Part shown: one piece after another, positions 16,022 through 27,057 of the stretch | Layout: every line of letters starts with the position of its first letter | Position numbering within the stretch: position 1 is the first letter of the stretch | Assembly: GCF_006547065.1 (NCBI RefSeq) | Contig: NZ_CP041243.1 | Coordinates: 310,001-374,000, forward strand | Direction: 5' to 3' | DNA: 64,000 nucleotides | Origin: Brevundimonas sp. M20 | GTDB lineage: Bacteria > Pseudomonadota > Alphaproteobacteria > Caulobacterales > Caulobacteraceae | Made by a program: the position numbers and the translations under genes | The notes under the pieces: model-generated | What the model was told of the DNA's origin: nothing | The model's database searches: none | What the model saw: only the letters and a program-made list of their open reading frames with translations

Positions 16022-18220
16022 ATGAACAGACTCGTGAAATCCGCCTTGCTCGCGGGCGCCGCCTGGAGCGCCATGTCGACGCTCGCTCTGGCGCAGGATG
16101 TCGTCCCGCAGGACGGCGCGTCGGACCTGGGTGAAATCGTCGTCACCGCCCGTCGTCGTGACGAAGCGCTGAAGGATGTGCCGATTTCGGTTTCGGCTCT
16201 CGGCGAGGAACGTCTGGAGCAGACCGGCGTCGCCGACATCACAGCCCTGCAACAACAAACCCCGAACGCCACCGTTCAGGTCGCCCGCGGTTCGAACTCG
16301 ACCCTGATCTCCTTCATTCGCGGCATCGGCCAGCAGGACCCGCTGTGGGGCTTCGAGCCCGGCGTCGGCCTGTACGTCGACGACGTCTACATCGCCCGCC
16401 CGCAGGGTTCGGTGCTGGACGTCTACGACGTCTCGCGCATTGAGGTGCTGCGCGGTCCGCAAGGCTCGCTGTACGGCCGCAACACGGTCGGCGGCGCGGT
16501 GAAATATGTGACCTCGCGCCTGTCGCAGGATCCTGAAATGACCCTGCGCGGGTCATACGGCAGCTACAACCAGGTCGATCTGCTGGCCTCGGGCAGCGTG
16601 CCGCTGGCCGACAATTTCCGCATCGGCGGCGCGATCGCCAGCTATACCCGCGACGGCTACGGCGCCAACCTGAACACCGGCGCGGAGCACTACAACAAGG
16701 ACGTGCTGGCCGGTCGCGTGAGCGCCGAGTGGGAGCCCCAGGAAGGCGTCCAGGTCCGTCTGGCCTACGACCGCACCGAGGACAACTCCAACCCCCGCCA
16801 CGGTCACCGTGAAGTCGCGGGCGTGGGCGCCGGCGCCGGTATTCCCGACAGTGTCTATGACACCTACGCCGGTCTGGGCGACAGCAACTCGGTCATGAAC
16901 CAGGGCCTGTCGGCTACGGTCCAGATCGACCTGAACGACAACCTGACCTTCAAGTCGATCACCGCCTGGCGCGAGGGCGACACGGACACCGTGATCGATT
17001 TCGACAACACCCCGGCGCCGACGCTGGACGTTCCGGCCTACTATTCGGACGACCAGATCACGCAGGAATTCCAGCTGCTGTTCGACTACGACCGGATTCA
17101 GGGCGTCGCCGGCCTCTTCTATCTGGACGGCCATGCCGAAGGCGCCTTCGACACGATCGCGGGCAACCTTGGCCTGGTCATCGGCACCGCGGGCTACGTC
17201 AACACCACCAGCTACGCCCTGTTCGCGGATGTGAACCTGGACCTGACCGAGCGTCTGCACCTGGGCCTGGGCATGCGCTATACGCTGGATGAGAAGACCG
17301 GCCGCGTGTTCCGCGCCAACTACGCCGGCGCCACCCGCAGCCCCCTGCTGGGCGGCACGTCGCGCGCGCCGACGCTGGTCCGCACCGATTACGTCCGCAC
17401 CAAGGACTTCGACCAGTTCACGCCGAAGGTCTCGCTGTCCTTCGATCTGACCGACGATCTGACGACCTACGCCTCGTACTCGCGCGGCTTCAAGTCGGGC
17501 GGCTTCGACATGCGCGGCGACGCGATCCTGACGCCGAACACGGTCAACGGCTATAACCCCGAAACCGTCGACTCCTACGAGATCGGTCTGAAGGGCGCGC
17601 TGAGCCGCTTCTCGTTCGCCTCGTCGATCTTCTACAACGAGTACAGCGACCAGCAGGTCACGACCCAGGTTCCGGCCGTCGGCGGCATCGCCTCCTTCGT
17701 CGACAACGTCGGTTCGTCGACCTTCTACGGCGCCGAATTCGAAGGTCGCCTGCAAATCCTTGACAGCCTGTCGGCCAACTTCGCCGTCGGTTACCTGCAC
17801 TCCGATTTCGAGGAGTTCCTGCGCTACAACCTGACGACCATGTCCTATGAGGACATCTCGGATCAGGTGGTCCTGCAGAACGCCCCAGAGTGGACCGGCT
17901 ATCTGGGCCTGACCTGGATCGGCAATGTCGCGGGCGGTGAGCTGGCCGTCACCCCGTCGGTCTCGTACCGCGGCGACTACAGCCAGTTCGAGTTCCCCAA
18001 TCCGATCCTGGATCAGCAGGCCTATACCCTGGTCGATCTTTCGGTCGTCTGGACCGACCCCAGCGACCGCTGGACCTTCGGTCTGTACGGCAAGAACCTG
18101 ACCGACGAGGAATACAAGGTCGGCGCCTACAACTTCGCGGGCGCGACCTTCAACAACTCGCTGATCGCCTACTACGGCCCGCCGCAAACCGTGACGGCGA
18201 CGGTCCAGTTCAAATTCTGA
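16022..18220 (+). CDS. TonB-dependent outer-membrane receptor
   Basis: The protein has 732 residues. A signal peptide ends near residue 24 (MSTLALA then QD). A TonB box-like segment, LGEIVVTARRRDE, is followed by the plug domain (VPISVSALGEERLEQTG to the RGPQGSLYGRNTVGGAVKYV motif at about 145-170). The rest is the 22-stranded barrel ending in the terminal Phe of TVQFKF. It imports a large or scarce nutrient across the outer membrane using TonB energy. The absence of siderophore genes and the proximity of a carotenoid-oxygenase and an MFS permease suggest a hydrophobic organic substrate, not iron; this is inference. A terminator hairpin follows. Confidence 0.93.
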   Translation: MNRLVKSALLAGAAWSAMSTLALAQDVVPQDGASDLGEIVVTARRRDEALKDVPISVSALGEERLEQTGVADITALQQQTPNATVQVARGSNSTLISFIRGIGQQDPLWGFEPGVGLYVDDVYIARPQGSVLDVYDVSRIEVLRGPQGSLYGRNTVGGAVKYVTSRLSQDPEMTLRGSYGSYNQVDLLASGSVPLADNFRIGGAIASYTRDGYGANLNTGAEHYNKDVLAGRVSAEWEPQEGVQVRLAYDRTEDNSNPRHGHREVAGVGAGAGIPDSVYDTYAGLGDSNSVMNQGLSATVQIDLNDNLTFKSITAWREGDTDTVIDFDNTPAPTLDVPAYYSDDQITQEFQLLFDYDRIQGVAGLFYLDGHAEGAFDTIAGNLGLVIGTAGYVNTTSYALFADVNLDLTERLHLGLGMRYTLDEKTGRVFRANYAGATRSPLLGGTSRAPTLVRTDYVRTKDFDQFTPKVSLSFDLTDDLTTYASYSRGFKSGGFDMRGDAILTPNTVNGYNPETVDSYEIGLKGALSRFSFASSIFYNEYSDQQVTTQVPAVGGIASFVDNVGSSTFYGAEFEGRLQILDSLSANFAVGYLHSDFEEFLRYNLTTMSYEDISDQVVLQNAPEWTGYLGLTWIGNVAGGELAVTPSVSYRGDYSQFEFPNPILDQQAYTLVDLSVVWTDPSDRWTFGLYGKNLTDEEYKVGAYNFAGATFNNSLIAYYGPPQTVTATVQFKF

Positions 18221-18247
18221 TCTCCTGAAGCCTGATCGATCCTGATC

Positions 18248-18281
18248 AAGGGCGGCGGTTCTGGTGAGCCGCCGCCCTTTT
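18248..18281 (+). terminator. Rho-independent terminator after the TonB-dependent receptor
   Basis: An 11-base-pair stem (AAGGGCGGCGG at 18248-18258, complement 18269-18279) with a ten-base loop is followed by TTT. It lies 28 bases after the receptor stop and before the MFS gene, so the two may be separate transcripts or partly coupled. Confidence 0.75.
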
Positions 18282-18347
18282 CTTCTGGCGTCGGGCCACG
18301 GCGCCGCTACGGTTCGTTCCAAGAAAAGTACAGTCGAGGGAAACGCC

Positions 18348-19871
18348 ATGACCGCCACGGACGCACCTGTCCCCGGACAGCCGACCGACCGACCCGGATA
18401 TCGCTTCTACGTCCTGGCGATCCTGATCCTGATCTACATGCTGAACTTCCTGGACCGGCAGATCATCGGCATCCTCGCCGCGCCGCTGAAGGAACATTTC
18501 GGCATGTCGGACACCCAGTTCGGCCTGCTGGGCGGCATCGCCTTCGCCTCTGTCTATTCGACACTCGCCATTCCGCTGGCCTGGCTGGCCGACCGGTTCA
18601 GCCGGGTCTGGATCATGACCGGGGCGCTGGCGGTCTGGTCCGGCTTCACGGCCCTGTGCGGCGTGGCGGGCTCCTTCACCCAGCTGTTCCTGTTCCGCAT
18701 GGGCGTCGGCGTCGGCGAGGCGGGCGGTGTGGCTCCGGCCTATTCGCTGGTCGCCGACTATTTCCCGCCGCACCAGCGGGCGCGCGCCCTGGCGGCCTTC
18801 GCCTTCGGCATTCCGCTGGGCACGGCGGCGGGCACGCTGGTCGGCGGCCTTCTGGCGGCGACCTACGGCTGGCAGATGGCCTTCATCGTGGTCGGCCTGC
18901 TGGGCCTGCTGGTCGCGCCGGTGCTGCGTCTGACAGTCAAGGATCCGGCGCGGGGCGGCACTGACGCCGCCAAGGCCGCGCCGGTCGCAGCGGCCGGGGC
19001 CCCTGTCGCCGCGCCGCCGCTGAATGACGGCCGTATCGGCAAGCGCGTGGCGCAGGGCCTGCTCGGCCTGGCCGCCGGTCTGGTGGTTCTGGCCGGTCTG
19101 GCGCAGTTCGGCGTGATCGACGCCAATCCGCTGGTGCTGGTCTTCGCCGGTCTGCTGGCCGGTGTGATCGGCGCGTCCATCATGATCGCGCGGGTCACGG
19201 CGACCACCCTCGTTCCCAAGCGCAGCTTCTGGCTGCTGGCGCTGGGCGCCGCCTCATCCTCGGTCTGCGGCTACGGCGTGGCGGGATGGCTGCCGCTGTT
19301 CTTCATGCGCAGCTTCGAGCTGAATCTGAAGGAAGTCAGCTGGTACTATTCGGGCATCGCCCTGATCGGCGGCATTCTGGGCATCTGGGCCGGCGGCGCC
19401 ATCGCCGACAAGCTGGCCAGGCGCGGCAAGGGCGCCTATCCGCTGGTTCCGGCCATCGCCTTCCTGATCTCGGCGCCCTGCTTCATCCTGGCGATGAACT
19501 CGCCCTGGCTGATCGGCCTGATCTTCCCGGGCGGCGGCAGCCAGGTCCAGCAACTGACCGTGGCCTTCCTCATCTTCCTGATCCCGACCGGCCTGAACCT
19601 GGCCTGGCTGGGGCCGGTGACGGCGGCGGTCCAGCATCTGGCTCCGGCCCCGATGCGCTCGACCGCCTCGGCCCTGTTCCTGCTGATCAATAACCTGCTC
19701 GGCATCGCCGTGGGCTTCTTCTACTTCGGCTGGATGAGCGACCTGCTGGCTCCGCGCTTCGGCGACGAAAGCCTGCGCTGGGCGATCTACACGGGCATGG
19801 GCTTCTATGTGCTGGCCTCGATCCTTCTGATGGGCGCCTCCCGCACGCTGAAGAAAGACTGGGTGGATTAG
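18348..19871 (+). CDS. MFS transporter, spinster-like family
   Basis: The protein has 507 residues. The ATG at 18348 is preceded by GAGGGAAACGCC, which gives a good Shine-Dalgarno, and the upstream in-frame extension would overlap the terminator. Twelve membrane helices are visible, with the MFS signature between helices 2 and 3 (PLAWLADRFSRVW), LNFLDRQIIGILAAPLKEHF at the start of helix 1, typical of the spinster-like/hexuronate-related MFS group, and an Ala/Pro-rich central loop (about 205-250). It is likely an inner-membrane permease for an organic anion or lipid-like compound. It follows the TonB-dependent receptor, and pairs like this commonly serve one substrate across both membranes. 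Confidence 0.9.
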   Translation: MTATDAPVPGQPTDRPGYRFYVLAILILIYMLNFLDRQIIGILAAPLKEHFGMSDTQFGLLGGIAFASVYSTLAIPLAWLADRFSRVWIMTGALAVWSGFTALCGVAGSFTQLFLFRMGVGVGEAGGVAPAYSLVADYFPPHQRARALAAFAFGIPLGTAAGTLVGGLLAATYGWQMAFIVVGLLGLLVAPVLRLTVKDPARGGTDAAKAAPVAAAGAPVAAPPLNDGRIGKRVAQGLLGLAAGLVVLAGLAQFGVIDANPLVLVFAGLLAGVIGASIMIARVTATTLVPKRSFWLLALGAASSSVCGYGVAGWLPLFFMRSFELNLKEVSWYYSGIALIGGILGIWAGGAIADKLARRGKGAYPLVPAIAFLISAPCFILAMNSPWLIGLIFPGGGSQVQQLTVAFLIFLIPTGLNLAWLGPVTAAVQHLAPAPMRSTASALFLLINNLLGIAVGFFYFGWMSDLLAPRFGDESLRWAIYTGMGFYVLASILLMGASRTLKKDWVD

Positions 19872-19935
19872 GCTTTGAAATCGCCGGATTGGCCCGTCCC
19901 GGCCCGGCGTGGCCGCCCCTCACGCGGCGTGACGG

Positions 19936-19965
19936 TTGCACCTGCGAAGGCGGGGGGCCTATAAG
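19936..19965 (+). promoter_or_regulatory. Candidate promoter for the suc operon
   Basis: TTGCAC (19936-19941) and TATAAG (19960-19965) are separated by 18 bases. The -10 lies about 38 bases before the sucC start. The match is by eye only. Confidence 0.4.
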
Positions 19966-20003
19966 CCCCGCAACTTTCCCCAGCAGGTGGCGGCGGTCTC
20001 CCA

Positions 20004-21194
<1,191 letters not shown>

Positions 21195-21237
21195 GCGCCG
21201 CACCGCCCAGCAGACACACAGATTTCAGAGCACAGAC

Positions 21238-22140
21238 ATGTCCATTCTTGTCGACAAGAACACCAAGATCATCGTGCAGGGCCTGACCGGCAAGACCGGC
21301 GGTTTCCACACGGAGCAGGCGCTGGCCTATCACGGCACCCAGATGGTCGCGGGCGTGCACCCGACCAAGGGCGGGACCAACTGGACCGGTTCGCACGGCG
21401 AAAGCCTGCCGATCTACGCCTCGGTCGCTGAAGCCAGGGACGCCACGGGCGCCGACGCCTCGGTGATCTACGTCCCGCCGTCGGGCGCGGCCGCCGCCAT
21501 CATCGAAGCCATCGACGCGGAGATCCCCTTCATCACCTGCATCACCGAAGGCATCCCGGTGCTGGACATGGTTCAGGTGAAGCGCCGTCTGGAAAACTCG
21601 AAGTCGCGCCTGCTGGGCCCGAACTGCCCGGGCATCCTGACCCCGGACGAGTGCAAGATCGGCATCATGCCGGGCAACATCTTCAAGAAGGGCAACGTCG
21701 GCATCGTGTCGCGTTCGGGCACCCTGACCTATGAAGCCGTGTTCCAGACCTCGAACGAGGGCCTGGGTCAGACCACGGCCGTCGGCATCGGCGGCGATCC
21801 GGTCAAGGGCACCGAGTTCATCGACGTGCTGGAGATGTTCCTGGCCGACGAAGCCACCCAGTCGATCATCATGATCGGTGAAATCGGCGGCGGCGCCGAG
21901 GAAGACGCCGCCCAATTCCTGATCGACGAAGCCAAGAAGGGCCGCAAGAAGCCCATGGCCGGCTTCATCGCGGGCCGCACCGCGCCGAAGGGCCGCACCA
22001 TGGGCCACGCCGGGGCTGTCGTCTCGGGCGGCAAGGGCGATGCGGAATCGAAGATCGCCGCCATGGAGGCCGCCGGCATCCGCATGTCGCCCTCGCCGGC
22101 GCGCCTCGGCAAGACCCTGGTCGAGGTTCTGAAAGGCTGA
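21238..22140 (+). CDS. sucD: Succinyl-CoA synthetase alpha subunit
   Basis: The protein has 300 residues, a little longer than the 289 of E. coli. A CoA-binding Rossmann domain begins at [20 protein letters not shown]. The ligase domain contains the active-site His, phosphorylated during turnover, in [19 protein letters not shown]. The motif [20 protein letters not shown] is characteristic. It partners SucC. A strong terminator follows immediately, so the sucCD transcript can end before sucA. Confidence 0.97.
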   Translation: MSILVDKNTKIIVQGLTGKTGGFHTEQALAYHGTQMVAGVHPTKGGTNWTGSHGESLPIYASVAEARDATGADASVIYVPPSGAAAAIIEAIDAEIPFITCITEGIPVLDMVQVKRRLENSKSRLLGPNCPGILTPDECKIGIMPGNIFKKGNVGIVSRSGTLTYEAVFQTSNEGLGQTTAVGIGGDPVKGTEFIDVLEMFLADEATQSIIMIGEIGGGAEEDAAQFLIDEAKKGRKKPMAGFIAGRTAPKGRTMGHAGAVVSGGKGDAESKIAAMEAAGIRMSPSPARLGKTLVEVLKG

Positions 22141-22166
22141 TTTCGCCCCGGATCGCTGTTTGAAGA

Positions 22167-22195
22167 CGCCCCCGGACTCGTCCGGGGGCGTTTTT
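22167..22195 (+). terminator. Rho-independent terminator after sucD
   Basis: A ten-base-pair GC stem (CGCCCCCGGA at 22167-22176 and complement 22181-22190) with loop CTCG is followed by five T. It separates sucCD from sucAB. Confidence 0.92.
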
Positions 22196-22327
22196 ATTCG
22201 CCTGAGACGAAAAAACCCGCCCTAGCGCCGCTATTCGGTCATGACCCATAAGGAAACAGCGCCTATATGAGCGCCGTCGCCTCCGCGCAGACGTGCGCGC
22301 GCGCTTATAGGGACTGTGACGAGAACG

Positions 22328-25300
22328 ATGGCGGACGATGCCGGTCGGCTGAACCAGGTCTTTGCCGAGACCAGCTTCCTGTATGGCTCCAATGCCTCGT
22401 TTATCGAGGACCTGCACGACAAGTGGGCCGACAATCCCGCCTCCGTGTCGGCCGAATGGCGGGCCTTCTTCGACCAGTTGCGTGACAATGCGGAGCAGGT
22501 GAAGGCCGCGGGCGCCGCTGGTGGCTGGGGCCGTTCGGTCACGACCGAGCCGACCGAAGCCACCGGCGTGTTCGACGGCCGTTGGCCGGCGCCGAAGCCC
22601 GATCCGAAGGCCGCCGCCAAGTCGGGCGCCGCCCCGGCTCCGGCCGCCGCGCCTGCCGCCTCGGTCGATGAAATCCGCGCCGCCGCGCACGATTCGATCC
22701 GCGCCCTTATGCTGATCCGCAGCTATCGCGTGCGGGGCCACCTGCAGGCGACGCTGGACCCGCTGGGCATCGAGCAGCCGACCCACAACCCGGAACTGAC
22801 CCCGGAATTCTACGGCTTCACCGAAGCCGATCTGGACCGCCCGATCTTCCTGGACGGCGTGCTGGGCCTGCAGACGGGCAGCATCCGTCAGGTGCTGGAC
22901 CTGCTGAAGCGCACCTACTGCGGCAATATCGGCATCCAGTTCATGCACATCGCCGAGCCGGAAGAGAAGTCCTGGCTCCAGCAGCGCTTCGAAGGGCCGG
23001 ACAAGTTCGAGCAGAACGCCTTCTCGAAGGAAGGCAAGCTGGCGATCCTGAACAAGCTGATCGAGGCCGAGGGCTTCGAGCGCTTCCTGCACAAGCGTTT
23101 CCCCGGCACCAAGCGCTTCGGTCTGGACGGCGGCGAGGCCATGGTCCCGGCGCTGGAACAGGTCATCAAGCGCGGCGGCAATCTGGGCGTGGACGAAATC
23201 GTCTTCGGCATGGCCCACCGCGGTCGCCTAAACACGCTGGCCGCCGTGATGGGCAAGCCCTATCGCGCCATCTTCCACGAGTTCCAGGGCGGTTCGACCG
23301 TGCCGTCGGACATCGAGGGTTCGGGCGACGTCAAATACCACATGGGCGCCTCGTCGGACCGTGAGTTCGACGGCAACACCGTCCACCTGTCGCTGACCGC
23401 CAACCCGTCGCACCTCGAGATCGTGAACCCGGTGGTGCTGGGCAAGTCGCGCGCCAAGCAGGCGTTCGACATCCGTGAGGCCAACGCCGGCAAGCCCGAG
23501 GAAGACTGGGTGCTGGACCGCAGCCACGTCATCCCGCTGCTGATCCACGGCGACGCCGCCTTCGCCGGCCAGGGCGTGGTGGCCGAATGCTTCGCCCTGA
23601 TGGGACTGAAGGGCTACCGCACCGGCGGCACCCTGCACTTCGTCATCAACAACCAGATCGGCTTCACCACCAGCCCGCGGAACTCGCGCTCGTCGCCGTA
23701 TCCGTCGGATGTCGCCCTGATGGTCCAGGCCCCGATCTTCCACGTGAACGGCGATGACCCCGAGGCGGTCGTCTTCGCCGCCAAGGTGGCCACCGAATTC
23801 CGGCAGAAATTCCACAAGGACGTGGTGGTGGACATGTTCTGCTACCGCCGCTTTGGCCACAACGAAGGCGACGATCCGACCTTCACCCAGCCGATCATGT
23901 ACTCGAAGATCCGCGCCCTGCCGTCGACCCGCGAAATCTACGCCGCGCGACTGGTCGCCGAGGGCGTGGTCTCGCAGGCCGAGGTGGACGCCGAGGTCGC
24001 GCGCTTCGAGGCCTTCCTCGACGCCGAGTTTGACGCGGGCAAGGCGTTCGAGGCCAAGAAGGCCGACTGGCTGGACGGTCAATGGACCGGCATCGGTCTG
24101 GCCGAGGGCGAGGAACGTCGCGGCGAGACCGCAGTGCCGGCGGCCAAGCTGGCCGATCTGGGGCACCGCCTGACCACGATCCCGAACGCCGTCGACATTC
24201 ACAAGACGCTGAAGCGGGTCATCGACGGCCGTCGTGAGATGATCACGACCGGCCAGAACATTGACTGGGCGACAGCGGAAAGCCTGGCCTTCGGCTCGCT
24301 GCTGGAAGAAGGTTTCCCGGTCCGCCTGTCCGGTCAGGACTCGGTGCGCGGCACCTTCTCGCAGCGCCACTCGGGCATCGTCGATCAGACGACCGAGAAG
24401 CGCTACGTCCCGCTGAACAACCTGTCGGACAAGCAGGCCCACTTCGAGGTGATCGACTCGGCCCTGTCAGAAGAGGCGGTGCTGGGCTTCGAGTACGGCT
24501 ACTCGCTGGCCGACCCGAACACGCTCGTGATGTGGGAAGGCCAGTTCGGCGATTTCGTGAACGGCGCCCAGGTCGTCATCGACCAGTTTATCACCTCGGG
24601 CGAACGCAAGTGGCTGCGCATGAGCGGCCTGACCATGCTGCTGCCGCACGGCTACGAAGGTCAGGGGCCGGAGCACTCGTCGGCCCGTCTGGAGCGCTTC
24701 CTGCAGGCCTGCGCCGAGGACAATATCCAGGTCGCCAACTGCACGACGCCGGCCAACTACTTCCACATCCTGCGTCGCCAGATGCACCGGCCGTTCCGCA
24801 AGCCGCTGATCATCATGACGCCGAAGTCGCTGCTGCGTCACAAGAAGGCGGTGTCGACCCTGGCCGACATGGCCGAGGGCAGCTCGTTCCACCGCGTGCT
24901 GCACGACGACGCCCAGACGCGTCCGGACGTGGCCGGGATCAAGATCAAGGCGGACAAGGATATCCGTCGCGTGATCCTGTGCTCGGGCAAGGTCTATTAC
25001 GACCTGCTGGAGCGCCGCGAGAAGGACGCCCAGGCCGGCAAGGCCGTGGACGACGTCTACATCCTGCGTCTGGAGCAGTTCTATCCGTGGCCGATGAAGT
25101 CGCTGATGACCGAACTGGCCCGCTTCCCGAACGCCGAACTGGTCTGGTGCCAGGAAGAGCCGAAGAACATGGGCGGCTGGACGTTCGTTGATCCGTGGAT
25201 CGAACTGACGCTCGAGAAGCTGAACGTGAAGTCCAAGCGCGCCCGCTATGTGGGCCGCCCGGCTTCCGCCTCGACGGCGGCGGGTCTGATGAGCCGCCAC

Positions 25301-25342
25301 CTCAAGGAACTCGACGCCTTCCTGACCGACGCCTTCGCCTGA
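22328..25342 (+). CDS. sucA: 2-oxoglutarate dehydrogenase E1 component
   Basis: The protein has 1004 residues from ATG 22328 (MADDAGRLNQVFAETSFLYG); an in-frame GTG four codons upstream is the alternative. This thiamine-diphosphate enzyme decarboxylates 2-oxoglutarate and passes the succinyl group to the E2 lipoyl arm. The N-terminal peptide FLYGSNASFIEDLHDKW mediates E2 contact in the family. An Ala/Pro-rich linker (about 80-115) precedes the catalytic core. GMAHRGRLNTLAAVMGKP, the ThDP/Mg motif (from about GDAAFAGQGVVAECF to NNQIGFTT) and the C-terminal QEEPKNMGGW are all present. sucB follows after 82 bases. No E3 gene is adjacent. Confidence 0.97.
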   Translation: MADDAGRLNQVFAETSFLYGSNASFIEDLHDKWADNPASVSAEWRAFFDQLRDNAEQVKAAGAAGGWGRSVTTEPTEATGVFDGRWPAPKPDPKAAAKSGAAPAPAAAPAASVDEIRAAAHDSIRALMLIRSYRVRGHLQATLDPLGIEQPTHNPELTPEFYGFTEADLDRPIFLDGVLGLQTGSIRQVLDLLKRTYCGNIGIQFMHIAEPEEKSWLQQRFEGPDKFEQNAFSKEGKLAILNKLIEAEGFERFLHKRFPGTKRFGLDGGEAMVPALEQVIKRGGNLGVDEIVFGMAHRGRLNTLAAVMGKPYRAIFHEFQGGSTVPSDIEGSGDVKYHMGASSDREFDGNTVHLSLTANPSHLEIVNPVVLGKSRAKQAFDIREANAGKPEEDWVLDRSHVIPLLIHGDAAFAGQGVVAECFALMGLKGYRTGGTLHFVINNQIGFTTSPRNSRSSPYPSDVALMVQAPIFHVNGDDPEAVVFAAKVATEFRQKFHKDVVVDMFCYRRFGHNEGDDPTFTQPIMYSKIRALPSTREIYAARLVAEGVVSQAEVDAEVARFEAFLDAEFDAGKAFEAKKADWLDGQWTGIGLAEGEERRGETAVPAAKLADLGHRLTTIPNAVDIHKTLKRVIDGRREMITTGQNIDWATAESLAFGSLLEEGFPVRLSGQDSVRGTFSQRHSGIVDQTTEKRYVPLNNLSDKQAHFEVIDSALSEEAVLGFEYGYSLADPNTLVMWEGQFGDFVNGAQVVIDQFITSGERKWLRMSGLTMLLPHGYEGQGPEHSSARLERFLQACAEDNIQVANCTTPANYFHILRRQMHRPFRKPLIIMTPKSLLRHKKAVSTLADMAEGSSFHRVLHDDAQTRPDVAGIKIKADKDIRRVILCSGKVYYDLLERREKDAQAGKAVDDVYILRLEQFYPWPMKSLMTELARFPNAELVWCQEEPKNMGGWTFVDPWIELTLEKLNVKSKRARYVGRPASASTAAGLMSRHLKELDAFLTDAFA

Positions 25343-25424
25343 CATTAAAGTCCCGGTCGGTGGTTCCCCCGCCGCCGGGATGATGACTAGATAACTGACC
25401 GTCAAAAGAGAACCGGACCCGACC

Positions 25425-26951
25425 ATGGCCGACATCCTCACCCCCGCCCTCGGCGAATCCGTCACCGAAGCCACCATCGGCAAGTGGACGAAGAAGGCCG
25501 GTGACCCGGTGAAGAAGGACGAGGTCCTGGTCGAGCTGGAAACCGACAAGGTCTCGCTGGAAGTCGTGTCGCCGTCCGACGGCGTTCTGGCCGAGATCAA
25601 ATTCGCCGAAGGCGACACCGTCACTCCCAACGCCGTGCTGGGCGTGGTGTCGGAAGGCGGAGCCGCCGCTGCTCCCGCCGCCGCCAAGGCTGAAGCCGCT
25701 CCGGCCGCCGCGCCTGCTCCGGCGGCTGCCGCCCCCGCCGCCGCTGCCGCCCCGTCGGGCGATGTGGTGGCGATCAACGTTCCGACCATGGGCGAAAGCG
25801 TCGCCGAAGGTTCGATGGGAACCTGGCTGAAGAAGTCGGGCGACACCGTCGCCAAGGACGAACTGCTGGTCGAGATCGAGACCGACAAGGTCGCCGTGGA
25901 AGTCTCGGCTCCGGCCGCGGGCGTGCTGACCATTCTCGCCGACGCCGGCGCCAGCGTGACCCCGAACCAGCAGATCGGTTCGATCTCGGCTTCGGGCGCC
26001 GCCCCGGCCCCGGCCGCCGTTTCGGCCAACGCCGGTTCGGCCCAGATCTCGTCTGACGCGCCGCACCTGTCGCCGGCCGTCCAGCGCGTGGTGACCGAGA
26101 ACAACCTCGACCCGAAGGCCATCGCGGCCACCGGTCCGAAGGGCAACATCACCAAGGGTGACGCGCTGGCCGCCATCGACGCCTCCGCGCCGGCCCCCGC
26201 CGCTGCCCCGGCTCCGGCCGCTGCTGCTCCGACCGCCCCGCGCGCCGACCAGCCGCGTGAGGAACGGGTGAAGATGACGCGCCTGCGTCAGACCATCGCC
26301 CGTCGCCTGAAGGAATCGCAGAATACCGCCGCCCAGCTGACCACCTTCAACGAGGTGGACATGACCAACGTCATGGCCCTGCGCGCCCAGTACAAGGACG
26401 TGTTCGAGAAGCGCCACGGCGTGAAGCTCGGCTTCATGTCCTTCTTCACCAAGGCGGTCGTCGCGGCCCTGCACGAGATTCCGGCGGTCAACGCCGAGAT
26501 CGACGGCACCGACATCATCTACAAGAACCACTACGACATCGGCGTCGCCGTCGGCACCGACAAGGGTCTGGTGGTTCCGGTCCTGCGCGATGCGGACACC
26601 CTGTCGCTGGCCGGTATCGAAAAGGGCATCGGCGCGCTGGGCAAGGCCGCCCGTGACGGCAGCCTGACCCTGGACCAGCTGCAGGGCGGCACCTTCACCA
26701 TCACCAACGGCGGCACCTACGGCTCGCTGATGTCGACGCCGATCCTGAACGCGCCGCAGTCGGGCATTCTGGGCATGCACAACATCGTGCAGCGCCCGAT
26801 GGCCATCAACGGCGAGGTGAAGATCCGCCCGATGATGTACATCGCCCTCAGCTACGATCACCGCATCGTCGACGGCAAGGAAGCCGTGACCTTCCTGGTC
26901 CGCGTCAAGGAACTGCTGGAAGACCCGGCGCGCGCCCTGCTGGACCTGTAA
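25425..26951 (+). CDS. sucB: Dihydrolipoyl succinyltransferase (2-oxoglutarate dehydrogenase E2) with two lipoyl domains
   Basis: The protein has 508 residues, roughly 100 longer than the common single-lipoyl SucB of about 400. Lipoyl domain 1 spans about 1-77 with Lys42 in ETDKVSLEV, lipoyl domain 2 spans about 112-190 with Lys155 in ETDKVAVEV, and each is followed by an Ala/Pro swivel linker. A peripheral-subunit-binding domain (about 213-250, [20 protein letters not shown]) binds E1/E3. The catalytic domain has [13 protein letters not shown] with His479 and Asp483. It forms the complex core and moves the succinyl group to CoA. Being next to sucA and having the succinyl-type catalytic domain make this E2o and not the pyruvate E2. 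A strong terminator follows. Confidence 0.95.
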   Translation: MADILTPALGESVTEATIGKWTKKAGDPVKKDEVLVELETDKVSLEVVSPSDGVLAEIKFAEGDTVTPNAVLGVVSEGGAAAAPAAAKAEAAPAAAPAPAAAAPAAAAAPSGDVVAINVPTMGESVAEGSMGTWLKKSGDTVAKDELLVEIETDKVAVEVSAPAAGVLTILADAGASVTPNQQIGSISASGAAPAPAAVSANAGSAQISSDAPHLSPAVQRVVTENNLDPKAIAATGPKGNITKGDALAAIDASAPAPAAAPAPAAAAPTAPRADQPREERVKMTRLRQTIARRLKESQNTAAQLTTFNEVDMTNVMALRAQYKDVFEKRHGVKLGFMSFFTKAVVAALHEIPAVNAEIDGTDIIYKNHYDIGVAVGTDKGLVVPVLRDADTLSLAGIEKGIGALGKAARDGSLTLDQLQGGTFTITNGGTYGSLMSTPILNAPQSGILGMHNIVQRPMAINGEVKIRPMMYIALSYDHRIVDGKEAVTFLVRVKELLEDPARALLDL

Positions 26952-26977
26952 AGGCGGTCTCCGGACTGACATTGAAG

Positions 26978-27007
26978 CGGCGGTCGCCGAAGGGCGACCG
27001 CCGTTTT
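26978..27007 (+). terminator. Rho-independent terminator after sucB
   Basis: An 11-base-pair stem (CGGCGGTCGCC at 26978-26988 and complement 26993-27003) with loop GAAG is followed by TTTT. It ends the sucAB transcript. Confidence 0.92.
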
Positions 27008-27057
27008 CAATTCCGGTGGCGACTGGTCTGGACGGCGACCATCACTATCTGGAGCTG

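Noticed and set aside
16553..18358. A 601-residue open frame antisense to the TonB-dependent receptor
   Set aside because: Val/Asp/Gly-rich shadow of GC-rich third positions. The receptor frame has a plug, TonB box and terminal Phe.
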